A stretch of 16,891 nt of DNA from Saprospiraceae bacterium (lineage in GTDB: Bacteria > Bacteroidota > Bacteroidia > Chitinophagales > Saprospiraceae), in NCBI GenBank assembly GCA_017995875.1, contig JAGOIB010000036.1:1-16891 (forward strand), given 5' to 3'. Below, in pieces: positions 1-8,443 of this stretch. Within the stretch, counting starts at the first letter, position 1. The number at the start of each line of letters is the position of its first letter. Under the pieces are notes generated by a model. That model was not told where the DNA came from. It did not search any database and was given only the letters and a program-made list of their open reading frames with translations. The position numbers were made by a program, and so were the translations under genes.

Positions 1-206
1 GTGGCCTCGCCGGCCGGGATCCAGATAAAATTGAGCTGATAGTATAGCGTATAGGTGATTTCTTCCCCACCCTGCCAGGTGAAATTTTCGGTATCACAGT
101 AGTTATAATAGGTACCGGTGGTATCGGCAATCCCCTGCCTGGCGGGTTCAGTCGAACCGAGCCAAAGAAACGATATCAGCAATAGTGTTATGCGCACCAT
201 ATTCAT
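1..206 (-). CDS. DUF3108-type secreted protein, N-terminal part (cut by window edge)
   Basis: Reading the minus strand from ATG at 206 gives an open frame of 68 codons that runs off the window's left edge. Residues 1-16 are a hydrophobic signal-peptide-like segment (VRITLLLISFLWLG). About 45 residues in, the pattern WQGGEEITYTLYYQLNFIWI followed by PAGEAT matches the start of the DUF3108 family, whose members in Bacteroidota are exported proteins of unknown function. A second in-frame ATG lies at 200; I chose 206 because it gives the longer signal peptide, but either is possible. It is transcribed away from the CNNM/CorC gene. Its function is not known, and the family call rests on one motif in a fragment. 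Confidence 0.72.
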   Translation of the reverse strand, partial: MNMVRITLLLISFLWLGSTEPARQGIADTTGTYYNYCDTENFTWQGGEEITYTLYYQLNFIWIPAGEA

Positions 207-582
207 ATAACGAAGTTAAGGTCAAAGTGTTACATAAAGCAATGCTTTGTTCTTTTTTACCGCAAAAAAGAACCAAAAAGCTCGTCGCGCTAAAAACTCA
301 CTTTGATAGCGGTTCAATGGTTTTGTTTACTGGTCTGCTTTCTCGCCTTTTTGTGTTCCACTTTCTGTTTCTTTCAAATGCTTTTCCCCTTATTGTGTCT
401 TGTCCTTGCATGAAACAGGATTTCCGTGCAGTTCAAACAATTTAGCGCGACATGATCTAATCCTATTCGAAATGATTTTTTTGAACCGTACATTTTGATG
501 CATTTCAGAAAGAGACGGATTTTTACCCTCATTTAGGGGGCCAAGGGGGTAAAGGGACTAGGGTTAGACGAAGTTTTCTCCC
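207..582. other. Divergent intergenic region without a convincing gene
   Basis: This stretch separates two divergently transcribed genes. Short open frames here, such as 185-445 (+), start inside the neighbouring gene and give unstructured proteins, so I do not call them. It contains one strong hairpin (249-273) followed by a stretch reading AACCAAAAAGCTCGTCGCGC. From memory, similar runs recur in other Bacteroidota intergenic regions, but no second copy occurs in this window. A G-rich patch lies at 535-557. Confidence 0.5.
249..273. repeat. Perfect 10-bp hairpin, 5-nt loop
   Basis: GTTCTTTTTT at 249-258 is exactly complementary to AAAAAAGAAC at 264-273, with loop ACCGC. It lies upstream of both flanking genes, so it is badly placed to be a terminator for either of them. 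It may be the conserved core of a dispersed repeat or a regulatory structure in the minus-strand 5' leader. Confidence 0.6.
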
Positions 583-590
583 GATCTTTG
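583..590 (+). promoter_or_regulatory. Possible Bacteroidota-type -7 box for the CNNM/CorC gene
   Basis: GATCTTTG matches the Bacteroidota -7 consensus TAnnTTTG at all but the first fixed position. It lies 36 nt upstream of the ATG at 627, a reasonable leader length. No clear TTG -33 box is visible 19-21 nt upstream, so the call is tentative. Confidence 0.3.
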
Positions 591-626
591 CACCTGGGTT
601 CAAACCCGAAACACCACCTTCCAACT

Positions 627-1895
627 ATGGAACTTCTTATTATCCTCATACTGATCCTGATCAACGGCATCTTTTCCATGTCGGAAATCGCCCTGGTGTC
701 GGCACGGAAAAACCGCCTGAACTTTTCGGCCCAAAAAGGGAACCGGGGAGCTAAAATAGCCCTGGAGCTACAATCTGCTCCAAGTAAGCTCCTTTCTACC
801 GTCCAGATAGGCATCACCCTGATCGGATTGCTGACAGGTATCTATAGCGGCGAGAAAATCACCAGCGACATGGAAGCCAGGATCCTGCAGATTCCCTTTC
901 TGGCAGAATACGCGGGCACCCTTTCCATCGCTGTCGTCCTGATCATCATCACTTTTTTCTCCCTGGTGCTTGGCGAACTGGTACCAAAAAGGATAGGACT
1001 CACCTATCCTGAAGCCATCGCAACGTCTATGGCACTTCCGATGAAAATCATCGCGACAATTACAGCTCCATTCATTTGGCTGCTGACTGCCACGACGGAT
1101 CTCATTCTCAAAGTATTTCAGATTAAAAAATCCGGAGCCAGTAAAGTGACCGAAGAAGAGATCAAGGCAATCGTCAAGGAAGGCATGGAAGACGGAGAAA
1201 TACAGGAGATCGAGCAGGATATCGTCAACCGTGTATTCAGTGTTGGTGACAGAAGCGTGAGTTCCCTGATGACGGCAAGGAAAAAAATGACCACGCTGGA
1301 TATCACAGACACCAAAGAAGAAGTCAAAAGACTTGTGTCCGAAGACCTTCATAATTTTTACCCGATCTATGACAGCGAAGAACAGGACATCATTGGCATC
1401 GTGAGTCTCAAACAATTATTCGCTGAAATCGAAAAGGAAAATTTCAATCTTAAAAATATCGTCGCCGAACCCTCCTATATCGCTGAAGGAGCATCAGCGT
1501 ATAAAGCATTAGAACAATTTAAGCAAACCAATGTCCATTACGCACTGGTCATTGATGAATATGGTTCTACGCAAGGCATCCTCACAATGGCTGATATTCT
1601 GGAAGCGCTTGTTGGGGATATCTCTGAATTCTATGGGGAGGAATATTTATTCCAGCAACGGGATGATCACACATGGTTGATTGACGGACATTATCCGCTG
1701 CCGGATTTCCTGACGCGGTTTGGTATGGAAGATTATATCAAAGACTTCGAAGTGAACACTGTCGGTGGATTGATCATGCAGGTGCTGGGCCGTATACCAA
1801 AACAATCGGAAAAAATACGTTGGGTCAATTTTGAATTCGAGATCCTGGATATGGATGGACCTACCATTGACAAGATATTGATCACTAGAAAGTGA
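627..1895 (+). CDS. CNNM-CBS-CorC membrane protein (hemolysin C / MpfA / CorC-like family)
   Basis: The protein has 422 residues. Residues 1-175 are a CNNM (DUF21) membrane domain with hydrophobic segments near 1-20, 60-75, 98-120 and 138-160, including the family signature GELVPKRIGL (116-125). Residues 210-330 form a paired CBS module, which binds adenine nucleotides in relatives, and 345-421 are the CorC_HlyC cytosolic domain. Length and domain order are typical of the family, whose members are linked to Mg2+ homeostasis or efflux; the name hemolysin is historical. The frame is open upstream to a TTG at 588, but I chose ATG at 627 because the family starts directly with the hydrophobic segment. 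It is followed by a tandem octamer array and then ruvC on the same strand. The family is certain; the transported ion is inferred. Confidence 0.92.
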   Translation: MELLIILILILINGIFSMSEIALVSARKNRLNFSAQKGNRGAKIALELQSAPSKLLSTVQIGITLIGLLTGIYSGEKITSDMEARILQIPFLAEYAGTLSIAVVLIIITFFSLVLGELVPKRIGLTYPEAIATSMALPMKIIATITAPFIWLLTATTDLILKVFQIKKSGASKVTEEEIKAIVKEGMEDGEIQEIEQDIVNRVFSVGDRSVSSLMTARKKMTTLDITDTKEEVKRLVSEDLHNFYPIYDSEEQDIIGIVSLKQLFAEIEKENFNLKNIVAEPSYIAEGASAYKALEQFKQTNVHYALVIDEYGSTQGILTMADILEALVGDISEFYGEEYLFQQRDDHTWLIDGHYPLPDFLTRFGMEDYIKDFEVNTVGGLIMQVLGRIPKQSEKIRWVNFEFEILDMDGPTIDKILITRK

Positions 1896-1907
1896 TTTAC
1901 ATAGTCA

Positions 1908-1979
1908 GTTTAGGAGGTTAGGAGGTTAGGAGATTAGAAGGTTAGGAGATTAAAAGGTTAGGAGATTAAAAGGTTATAT
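1908..1979. repeat. Tandem octamer array (GGTTAGGA-like), nine units
   Basis: Starting 12 nt after the stop codon at 1895, the sequence reads as consecutive 8-nt units: GTTTAGGA, GGTTAGGA twice, GATTAGAA, GGTTAGGA, GATTAAAA, GGTTAGGA, GATTAAAA, then GGTTATAT. A 16-nt higher-order unit repeats three times at 1924-1939, 1940-1955 and 1956-1971. The paired GG runs could in principle form a weak two-tier G-quadruplex. Related arrays occur at 2034-2067, 12601-12682 and 16018-16087. Confidence 0.9.
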
Positions 1980-2033
1980 CCTTAACCAAAGGATAATTTA
2001 TTAATAACAAAAACATAAGGAGTAATCTATCCG

Positions 2034-2067
2034 CAATTAACCTTCTAAACTACTAACCCCCTAAGCC
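2034..2067. repeat. Second octamer array, opposite orientation
   Basis: On the minus strand this reads GGCTTAGG, G, GGTTAGTA, GTTTAGAA, GGTTAATT, the same octamer family as the array at 1908-1979 but inverted. It ends about 17 nt before the ruvC start codon. The two arrays could pair as an imperfect hairpin in an RNA spanning the gap between the upstream gene and ruvC. Confidence 0.7.
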
Positions 2068-2083
2068 ATTTATATTGTTACCA

Positions 2084-2641
2084 ATGAAAAAAACATCCTC
2101 GCGCATTCTCGGCATTGACCCTGGTACTAACATACTTGGCTTTGCAGTGATCGAGGTTGATGCTGATAAAATTGATGTGCTGGAAATCGGTGTCCTGCAT
2201 CTTAAGGACAAAGGAGAACATACCGATAAATTAAAAGAGATATTTCTCGAGATACAGGAGATCATCGAGCGATATCTTCCACAACAACTTGCGATCGAGG
2301 CTCCGTTTTTTGGAAAGAATGTACAGTCGATGTTGAAATTAGGCCGTGCGCAAGGTGTCGCGATGGCAGCAGGGATGACAATGGGACTCACCATCACAGA
2401 ATACTCTCCTAAAAAAATAAAACAATCCGTCACCGGCAATGGTAATGCAGCAAAAGAACAAGTAGCAGATATGCTCTGTCGAATGCTGAATTTAACGCCG
2501 GGTAAATTGCCCCTCGATGCTACAGATGCTTTGTCCGTAGCGGTGTGTCATCATTATCAATCCGGACGACCAGTGTCTTCAAAGAAGGGTGGGTGGAAAT
2601 CGTTTTTAAAAGAGAATCCGGGGCGAATTAAAAAAGCATAG
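2084..2641 (+). CDS. ruvC: RuvC, Holliday junction resolvase
   Basis: This 185-residue endonuclease resolves four-way DNA junctions together with the RuvAB branch-migration motor. The four metal-binding acidic residues of the RuvC fold are visible: D12 in GIDPG, E72 in AIEAPF, and D145 and D148 in LDATDAL. The stretch KNVQSMLKLGRAQGV (79-93) and YSPKKIKQSVTGNGNAAK (108-124) are also typical RuvC segments. ATG at 2084 is preferred over an upstream TTG at 2075 because the family begins a few residues before the first strand. The C-terminus carries a short basic tail (about 165-185). It stands alone here; ruvA and ruvB are not in the window. The tandem arrays on both sides suggest it is transcribed separately. 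Confidence 0.96.
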   Translation: MKKTSSRILGIDPGTNILGFAVIEVDADKIDVLEIGVLHLKDKGEHTDKLKEIFLEIQEIIERYLPQQLAIEAPFFGKNVQSMLKLGRAQGVAMAAGMTMGLTITEYSPKKIKQSVTGNGNAAKEQVADMLCRMLNLTPGKLPLDATDALSVAVCHHYQSGRPVSSKKGGWKSFLKENPGRIKKA

Positions 2642-2642
2642 C

Positions 2643-2693
2643 GCATAGGGCAGAGAGCATAGGGCAGCAAAGAGTAAAAAGGGCATAGGGGCA
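2643..2693. repeat. Short direct repeat GCATAGGG(G)CA, three copies
   Basis: GCATAGGGCA occurs at 2643-2652 and 2657-2666, and GCATAGGGGCA at 2683-2693, starting 2 nt after the ruvC stop codon. The spacers are purine-rich (AGAG, and about 16 nt reading CAAAGAGTAAAAAG). It is a different sequence family from the octamer arrays but occupies the same kind of position, directly after a gene end. Confidence 0.75.
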
Positions 2694-2706
2694 AGGAGCA
2701 CTTAAT

Positions 2707-2750
2707 TAAAATAGGTAGGGGCTCAAAATTTTGAGCCCCTACCTATTTTA
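2707..2750. repeat. Perfect 44-nt palindrome; possible bidirectional terminator
   Basis: Bases 2707-2728 are exactly complementary to 2729-2750, 22 bp per arm without a spacer. The core is GGTAGGGGCTC and its complement around AAAATTTT. The left arm begins with an A tract and the right arm ends with TTTT, so transcripts from either strand would form a GC-rich stem followed by U residues. It lies 65 nt after the ruvC stop, a suitable place for a terminator. Such perfect symmetry is also typical of dispersed palindromic repeats. Confidence 0.8.
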
Positions 2751-3010
2751 GAGAATGTTCATGGATGCTCGTATGCTGACCGACTGAGTTTGATCAGTCT
2801 CTGAGATCCTTCCATTTAAATGTACATCTTCATTCTCTATGATGCTATCCCTTCGTATGAGCATCTATTGTTAGTGCATAATAAAAGTTAATACATCAGA
2901 TGATATTCAACACTTGCGTCTTGAAGATTTTTACTTAGGAAAATAAATATTTTCGCAATTTAGCTCAATGAATATCCACCATATTTTCTGACCAGTTACT
3001 TCATTTTGCT
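2751..3010. other. Intergenic leader upstream of the secreted WG/zinc-motif protein
   Basis: No open frame, RNA gene or strong repeat is visible here. TATTTTCG at 2948-2955 differs at one base from the TAnnTTTG -7 consensus and could be the promoter of the gene at 3011, but the nearest TTG (2921) is too far upstream for a good -33 box. The region is AT-rich, consistent with a promoter. Confidence 0.35.
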
Positions 3011-4798
3011 ATGAAATACTCATTGTTAAGCATAGATTTCGTAAAGGTCCGCGGAGCCTTTAGCTGTTTTACCTTCCTTGTTATCCTCTCCTTTGTTTTT
3101 GTAAATGGAATAAGGGGGCAACAGGCTCAAGGTCCCATAGCAGGAGAAGACCTTACATTTTATTTCCTTAAAGATTCAACCTTTGAAAAGTGGGTCCATC
3201 TGGCTGATTGCAAATTCAGTTCCACACTGGGTCAGTTAAAGGTGGATGGAGCAGGCAACCTGTTTGGGCTCCCTATGAATGCTGCAGGCAAACGCCCAAT
3301 GATGCTCTCTGATCATGGATGGATTCCCTGGTATAATAATCTGGATGAAAATGTGAATTACCTATATACAGATGGTATGGGCATATTATATGCGACGTCT
3401 GAGCATAGCCTGTATTACCTCAGTGATTCTACCTGGCATAAAGTGATCACTATCGGTAATGAACGTATGCCCCTGCCGATGGTGGATGGTAATATTTATA
3501 ACCTCAGGGACCCTGATGGTGGAGGTGGCACCTGGGAAGCGACAAAGGTGCAGATCATGACTTTAGCAGATGGTATATACCAGCCGCTTGGTCGTGGAGG
3601 AAAGCCACTTTTCCTCAATAATAAGAAAGACCGATTTGTGGTGGACGGAAAAGGAAAGATATATTCCTACCAGGACCATGAATACGGCACCCCCCAATCG
3701 AGTGTGGAATTGTACGAATACGTGGAAGGTAAATGGAAAACCATTGCGACGTTTCCGACAGACATTGATGACATTAGGTTTGACCCGGAAAATAATTTGT
3801 ATGTCAGCGGATATGACAGCGATTTAGGCCACTATCTTAAAAAGTGGAATGGCTCATTATGGGAAGAGGTCAATACGCCGGCCGGCGTCGTGGCCTACAC
3901 CGGATTCGAAATCCTTTTTGATGAAAAGGGACAACAATACACGGAAGGGCAGGATGAAAATGAACATGTGAAAGTGATTTTCCGAAACGAAAATGGTAAT
4001 TGGATTGAAGTTGCCCGTGAGGATAAAAAGGTCAGTATAGATTATTGGATACCCGCTTCAAATAATATTTATTCGGTAAACGATTCCAAAGGAAGCCTCG
4101 ACAGATTTTTCGGCCGGTGGGTTTATAATGTGATGGAGGTGGCGGCGATTCCGCTTCCTTCAAACCTGGACGCAGATTTTGAACTCTATTACGGGGACAT
4201 CAGGAAAAAGTACATTTTCAGGAAAGGGGATAAGCTTGGCCTTCAGGATGGGAAGGGACGCATCCTGGCATATCCGGTCTTTGATAAAATTGAAGTGGTC
4301 AGGATGCCGGTGGAATTTCCGGTACTAAAGGAGGGAGAAGAAGAAAGAAGCTTTAACGATTATGCCCTCCAGCTTACTTCAGGACAAATCACATTTCATG
4401 TGGATGTTACTGAATTTATAATCGGCATTGAAGCATACCCGGATGCCCTGTTAGGGTTTAAGCGGCGGGTGGCAAAAGTATGTTCCATTTGCGATGGAAG
4501 CGGCTTCACGCCGGATCGGCAGGAGGAAGTTGTCACCAGGGGAAAATGGGTAGAAGGAAAAACGTTTCAAACCACCTCGGGGAGTGAAAGGCACTTTGAC
4601 ATCAGTTCAAGCAGTTGGAGAAACATGACCAAGGTTTACACCACGACCACACCCGGATACTACGAACCGGATATCATCACCATGAAAACCATTCCCGGGA
4701 GGCCGTGCCCTAACTGCAGAAGCAAAGGGGTGTTTCGGGAAACAGAAGCCTGGATTTTTGATGCAGGTCAGCAAAAATATGTCTATGGCTGGTGGTGA
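3011..4798 (+). CDS. Secreted protein with propeller-like repeats, WG-like repeat and two CxxC zinc-type motifs; function unknown
   Basis: The 595-residue protein starts with a basic N-terminus and a hydrophobic segment (about 16-32), a likely signal peptide ending near GIRG/Q37. Residues 60-370 contain recurring short blocks of the type LYxxDGMGxLYA, DGKGKIYSY and DPENNLYVSGYDSD, plus WxKV or WxxI strands, suggesting a beta-propeller-like fold. Residues 401-428 (FRKGDKLGLQDGKGRILAY) resemble one WG repeat. Near the C-terminus CSICDGSG (C491, C494) and CPNCRSKG (C566, C569) look like DnaJ-type CxxCxGxG zinc knuckles, 71 residues apart. It converges with the gene ending at 4822, 23 nt away. 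I do not recognise a named family. The zinc site is inferred; in an exported protein the cysteines could instead form disulfides. Confidence 0.85.
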   Translation: MKYSLLSIDFVKVRGAFSCFTFLVILSFVFVNGIRGQQAQGPIAGEDLTFYFLKDSTFEKWVHLADCKFSSTLGQLKVDGAGNLFGLPMNAAGKRPMMLSDHGWIPWYNNLDENVNYLYTDGMGILYATSEHSLYYLSDSTWHKVITIGNERMPLPMVDGNIYNLRDPDGGGGTWEATKVQIMTLADGIYQPLGRGGKPLFLNNKKDRFVVDGKGKIYSYQDHEYGTPQSSVELYEYVEGKWKTIATFPTDIDDIRFDPENNLYVSGYDSDLGHYLKKWNGSLWEEVNTPAGVVAYTGFEILFDEKGQQYTEGQDENEHVKVIFRNENGNWIEVAREDKKVSIDYWIPASNNIYSVNDSKGSLDRFFGRWVYNVMEVAAIPLPSNLDADFELYYGDIRKKYIFRKGDKLGLQDGKGRILAYPVFDKIEVVRMPVEFPVLKEGEEERSFNDYALQLTSGQITFHVDVTEFIIGIEAYPDALLGFKRRVAKVCSICDGSGFTPDRQEEVVTRGKWVEGKTFQTTSGSERHFDISSSSWRNMTKVYTTTTPGYYEPDIITMKTIPGRPCPNCRSKGVFRETEAWIFDAGQQKYVYGWW

Positions 4799-4821
4799 GG
4801 TTGGCCTGCCCACTTTGTGGC

Positions 4822-5484
4822 TTAATCCTGGGTGATTTCATCCGGAAATTTAGTGCGCGCAGGGTAGCCCGTGAACACCACTTTGTCCAAGGCAATCACC
4901 ATTTTTTTGTCCCTGGATAATACCTGGAGATTTTCCCATCGCATGTAATTTTTCCACGATTGATCTGGAGTGAAGGTGTATTGAACGACTTGCTTTCCAT
5001 TGATATAACAGCGTAGCCTGTCACCGCGATGAGATAGCATGACATGATTGGTATCGGGATTTACCTCCGCAGTGCCTTGTTGATATACCTTGTCTTCATT
5101 GTAGTTTGTCAAATTCCATTGCCCGATGGCGTTGTACGAAAATTTGAGATAGAGGTAATTCACCCCTACCGAAATGAAGCTTTCCTTGCTTCCTTTCAGT
5201 TTTATTATCGTAAAATCCATGTCGCTGGCTTCGGTCGCATCGTTTTTCTCCTGGGGATTGTTGTATGGGTTAAACCTGAAACCAAAATCCAGTCTTGGCG
5301 GAAGCGATCCTGCTCTGGCGATATACAATCCGTTTTCTATGCTTCGCTTTACATATTCATCACCGGCTACATACAAGCGATTGTCAGGCTTGGTATAGTC
5401 TTCTTCCATGACAATATTAGGAGTTTGTCCATGAAGATGAAATGAAAATATAAATAAGATCTGAAAAAGAATTCGCTTCCTCAT
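4822..5484 (-). CDS. Secreted hypothetical protein, possibly concanavalin-like fold
   Basis: This 220-residue protein has a clear signal peptide: basic start RKR, hydrophobic 5-15, probable cleavage after G19 (HLHG/Q). The mature part has blocks such as SIENGLYIARAG (48-59), MDFTIIKLKG (89-98), SFISVGVNYLYLKFSY (102-117) and LRCYINGKQVVQYTF (157-171), followed by LDKVVFTGYPA near the end. That pattern resembles jelly-roll, LamG or concanavalin-like domains, where a predicted YxNGKxV strand is common. This is a fold guess, not a family match. ATG at 5484 is the only start giving the signal peptide. The 3' end faces the secreted zinc-motif gene with a 23-nt gap. No promoter box of the TAnnTTTG type is evident upstream (5485-5620). 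Confidence 0.8.
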   Translation of the reverse strand: MRKRILFQILFIFSFHLHGQTPNIVMEEDYTKPDNRLYVAGDEYVKRSIENGLYIARAGSLPPRLDFGFRFNPYNNPQEKNDATEASDMDFTIIKLKGSKESFISVGVNYLYLKFSYNAIGQWNLTNYNEDKVYQQGTAEVNPDTNHVMLSHRGDRLRCYINGKQVVQYTFTPDQSWKNYMRWENLQVLSRDKKMVIALDKVVFTGYPARTKFPDEITQD

Positions 5485-5620
5485 TTTACATTTTTTAATA
5501 GTTCAGACTTTGTTGTTATGTGGCCACGGTTAATACATATGTTCTATAAAACTAACGAATGTACATCCCAAAAATACTAAATGCAAATTTGCCCATAATA
5601 ACTCTACGCCATATGAAGCT

Positions 5621-8410
5621 TTATTTCTTCGGCTTCGCCTCAGTCTGTTTCTCCTCATCATTTTCATCATCCTCATCCTTGATATCCTTGACAAGGTCAT
5701 CCACATCCTTGGTCGCCTTCTTCAGTTTATCCAGATTTTGCTCACGCTTTGCAGCAGTATCCTTTGCGCCTTTTCCACTTGGTGGTGCGGAGCCATCTCC
5801 TTTAAATCCATCTTCACTGAAGACGAAGCCTTTGTTGTCTGCATCAACATAGATGGTATCACCTTCGGCAAACTGGCCTGATAGCACTTGTACAGCAAGT
5901 TCGTTGACAAGCTCCACTTCGATGACTCTCTTGAGAGGACGTGCTCCAAACTGTGGATCGTATCCAAGATCAGCAAGCAGGTTTAGTGCTTTATCACTGA
6001 TCTCCAATGTAAGCTCACGGTTACCAAGATTCTTCTTGATTTTTTTCAACAACAATAACGCGATCTGCTTGATCTCTGCCTTTGAAAGTGGAAGGAACAT
6101 GATCTTGTCATCTATACGATTGAGGAATTCAGGACGCAATGTTTCTTTCAAAAGATTAAAAACTTCCTCTTTCGTTGTTGCGATGATGTCCTGACGCTGC
6201 CCTTCACCGAGGGCTTCGAGGTCCTCAAAGTTTTCGAGGATCACATCCGAACCCATGTTGGAGGTCATGATGACGATCGTGTTTTTAAAGTTGGCAATAC
6301 GACCTTTGTTGTCGGTCAATCGGCCATCATCCAAAACCTGCAGCAACACATTGAATGTATCAGGGTGTGCTTTTTCAATTTCATCCAACAAGACGATCGA
6401 GTACGGCCTGCGACGCACTGCTTCTGTTAACTGTCCACCTTCATCATAACCAACATATCCCGGAGGAGCACCCACAAGTCGTGACACTGCATGTTTCTCC
6501 TGGTACTCACTCATATCAATACGGGTGATCGCATTTTCATCATCGAAAAGAACTTCCGCTAATGCTTTCGCCAATTCTGTTTTACCTACTCCTGTCGGTC
6601 CAAGAAAAATAAACGAACCAATAGGTTTGTTCGGATCCTGTAAACCTGCACGACTTCTACGCACGGAATTACTAACTGATTTCACTGCTTCGGTCTGACC
6701 GATCAGTCTCTTACCAATTTCTTCTTCGAGATGGAGCATTTTCTCTTTCTCGCTCTGCATCATTTTCTGCAGCGGAATACCGGTCCAACGTGAGACCACC
6801 TCTGCAATATCATCCGCGGTCACCTCTTCGTTTGTAAATCGGCTGTCTCGTGCAATGGCATGAAGTTTCTCCTCCGCTTCAGTCAGTTTTGCTTTTTCGG
6901 CTACTAATTCGCCATACCTGATTTTGGCTACTTTCTCATAATTGGATTCGCGCTCTGCTACGACAGCCTCATGTTCGAGCTCCTCTATGTGTTTTTTGAT
7001 ATTCTGAATCGCATCGACCAGTTCCTTTTCATTCTTCCATGAAGCTTTGAGCGTATCAAGTTTCTCCTGCGTATTGGCAATGGTTTCGTTGATTATTTTC
7101 AGCTTCTTTTCATCTTTCTCTCTCTTGACGGCTTCACGCTCGATCTCCAGTTGGCGAAGTTTACGATCTGCTTCGTCAATTTCTTCAGGCATGCTATCAA
7201 GTTCAAGTCTGAGCTTGGCAGCAGCTTCATCGATGAGGTCAATCGCTTTGTCAGGAAGATGGCGATCTGCTATATACCTGTGAGACAATTCCGCAGCAGC
7301 AACCAAGGCCTCATCGAGGATATCGATCTTGTGATACACTTCGTATTTCTCCTGAATACCTCGCAGGATCGAAATGGTATCTTCTACTGAAGGCTCATCG
7401 ATATAGACCGTCTGAAATCTTCGCACTAATGCTTTGTCCTGTTCGAAATATTTCTGATACTCATCAGCCGTTGTCGCACCGATCGTACGCAATTCACCAC
7501 GGGCAAGAGCCGGTTTGAGAATATTGGCAGCATCCATTGCACCACTTCCACCTCCTGCACCGATCAATGTATGGATCTCATCAATGAAGAGGATGATTTC
7601 TCCATTGGAACTTTTTACCTCTTCGATTACAGCTTTTATACGCTCTTCAAACTCCCCTTTGAACTTAGCGCCGGCGATGAGTGCGGCAATGTCCAATACA
7701 TAGATCTGTTTGGTCATCAGATATTCCGGGACATCTTTTTTGACGATCCTCCAGGCGATCCCCTCGACGATGGCAGTCTTTCCTACGCCCGCATCACCGA
7801 TCAGAATAGGGTTGTTTTTCTTCCGGCGCGAAAGGATGTGAAGGATGCGGCGTATTTCTTCGTCGCGGCCAATAATCGGATCGAGTTTACCGTCAAGTGC
7901 CCGTTGGTTGAGGTGGATTCCGTATTTCTTAAGGGCATTGTATTGATTTTCGGTGTTCTGGTCGCTGACCTTACGTCCACCGCGAAGTTCTTTAATGGCG
8001 GCTTTCAGACCATCGAGTGTAGCGCCCTGGTCTTTCAATACCTGCGCACCTTTACTGGTACCTTTCATGATGCCGAGCAACATGATCTCGGTGGAGATAT
8101 ATTCGTCACCAAATTCGGCAAGCATCTTCTTGGCTTCAGCAAGGGCTTTATTGCTCAGGTCAGAGAGGTATTGCTTGTCGGATCCTGACACCTTAGGATA
8201 GGTTTGAATCGATTCGTCCAGTGCCTTGGTGAGTTGCGGAATGCTGACGCCCACTTTCTGGAAAAGAAATTTAGCGCTGTCTTCGCTTGCCTCCAGGATT
8301 CCTTTGATAAGATGAGGGGTATCTACTGTCTGTTGCTGCAGGTTAGCAGCGAGTCGTTGTCCGGCCAGGATTGCCTCCTGGGCATTGATCGTGAAATTAT
8401 CGTATGTCAT
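5621..8410 (-). CDS. clpB: ClpB, ATP-dependent protein disaggregase, with long charged C-terminal tail
   Basis: ClpB is the hexameric cytosolic Hsp100 that pulls proteins out of aggregates with DnaK, DnaJ and GrpE. Domains in order: Clp N-domain 1-145; AAA-1 with Walker A G205-T212 (GDAGVGKT), Walker B FIDE with D277/E278, pore loop KFKGEFE (249-255) and arginine pair R330/R331; the ClpB-specific coiled-coil middle domain about 405-525; AAA-2 with Walker A GPTGVGKT (604-611), pore loop GYVGY (651-655), Walker B D676/E677 and sensor-2 GARPLKR (822-828). The protein is 929 residues, whereas E. coli ClpB has 857. The excess is mostly a Lys/Asp/Glu-rich tail from about 864. It lies 33 nt downstream of a toxin-antitoxin pair on the same strand with no obvious own promoter in the gap. 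The cochaperone genes grpE-dnaJ are on the same strand about 6 kb away. Confidence 0.97.
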   Translation of the reverse strand: MTYDNFTINAQEAILAGQRLAANLQQQTVDTPHLIKGILEASEDSAKFLFQKVGVSIPQLTKALDESIQTYPKVSGSDKQYLSDLSNKALAEAKKMLAEFGDEYISTEIMLLGIMKGTSKGAQVLKDQGATLDGLKAAIKELRGGRKVSDQNTENQYNALKKYGIHLNQRALDGKLDPIIGRDEEIRRILHILSRRKKNNPILIGDAGVGKTAIVEGIAWRIVKKDVPEYLMTKQIYVLDIAALIAGAKFKGEFEERIKAVIEEVKSSNGEIILFIDEIHTLIGAGGGSGAMDAANILKPALARGELRTIGATTADEYQKYFEQDKALVRRFQTVYIDEPSVEDTISILRGIQEKYEVYHKIDILDEALVAAAELSHRYIADRHLPDKAIDLIDEAAAKLRLELDSMPEEIDEADRKLRQLEIEREAVKREKDEKKLKIINETIANTQEKLDTLKASWKNEKELVDAIQNIKKHIEELEHEAVVAERESNYEKVAKIRYGELVAEKAKLTEAEEKLHAIARDSRFTNEEVTADDIAEVVSRWTGIPLQKMMQSEKEKMLHLEEEIGKRLIGQTEAVKSVSNSVRRSRAGLQDPNKPIGSFIFLGPTGVGKTELAKALAEVLFDDENAITRIDMSEYQEKHAVSRLVGAPPGYVGYDEGGQLTEAVRRRPYSIVLLDEIEKAHPDTFNVLLQVLDDGRLTDNKGRIANFKNTIVIMTSNMGSDVILENFEDLEALGEGQRQDIIATTKEEVFNLLKETLRPEFLNRIDDKIMFLPLSKAEIKQIALLLLKKIKKNLGNRELTLEISDKALNLLADLGYDPQFGARPLKRVIEVELVNELAVQVLSGQFAEGDTIYVDADNKGFVFSEDGFKGDGSAPPSGKGAKDTAAKREQNLDKLKKATKDVDDLVKDIKDEDDENDEEKQTEAKPKK

Positions 8411-8443
8411 GGTTTAGTTACGGTATTAAAGCTGTGCATCAGC

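Noticed and set aside
185..445. 86-residue plus-strand open frame in the first intergenic region
   Set aside because: It begins within the DUF3108-type gene on the other strand, and its composition is that of untranslated AT-rich DNA.
768..1415. 215-residue open frame on the minus strand
   Set aside because: It lies entirely inside the CNNM/CorC gene, has no recognisable domain and is Phe/Asp/Cys-rich as expected of an antisense frame.
1908..2067. Possible CRISPR array or telomere-like repeat
   Set aside because: Units are 8 nt with no unique spacers, and no cas genes are present; the position inside ordinary chromosome argues against a telomere.
7571..8188. 205-residue plus-strand open frame
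   Set aside because: It is the reverse of the strongly conserved ClpB coding region and has no family features.
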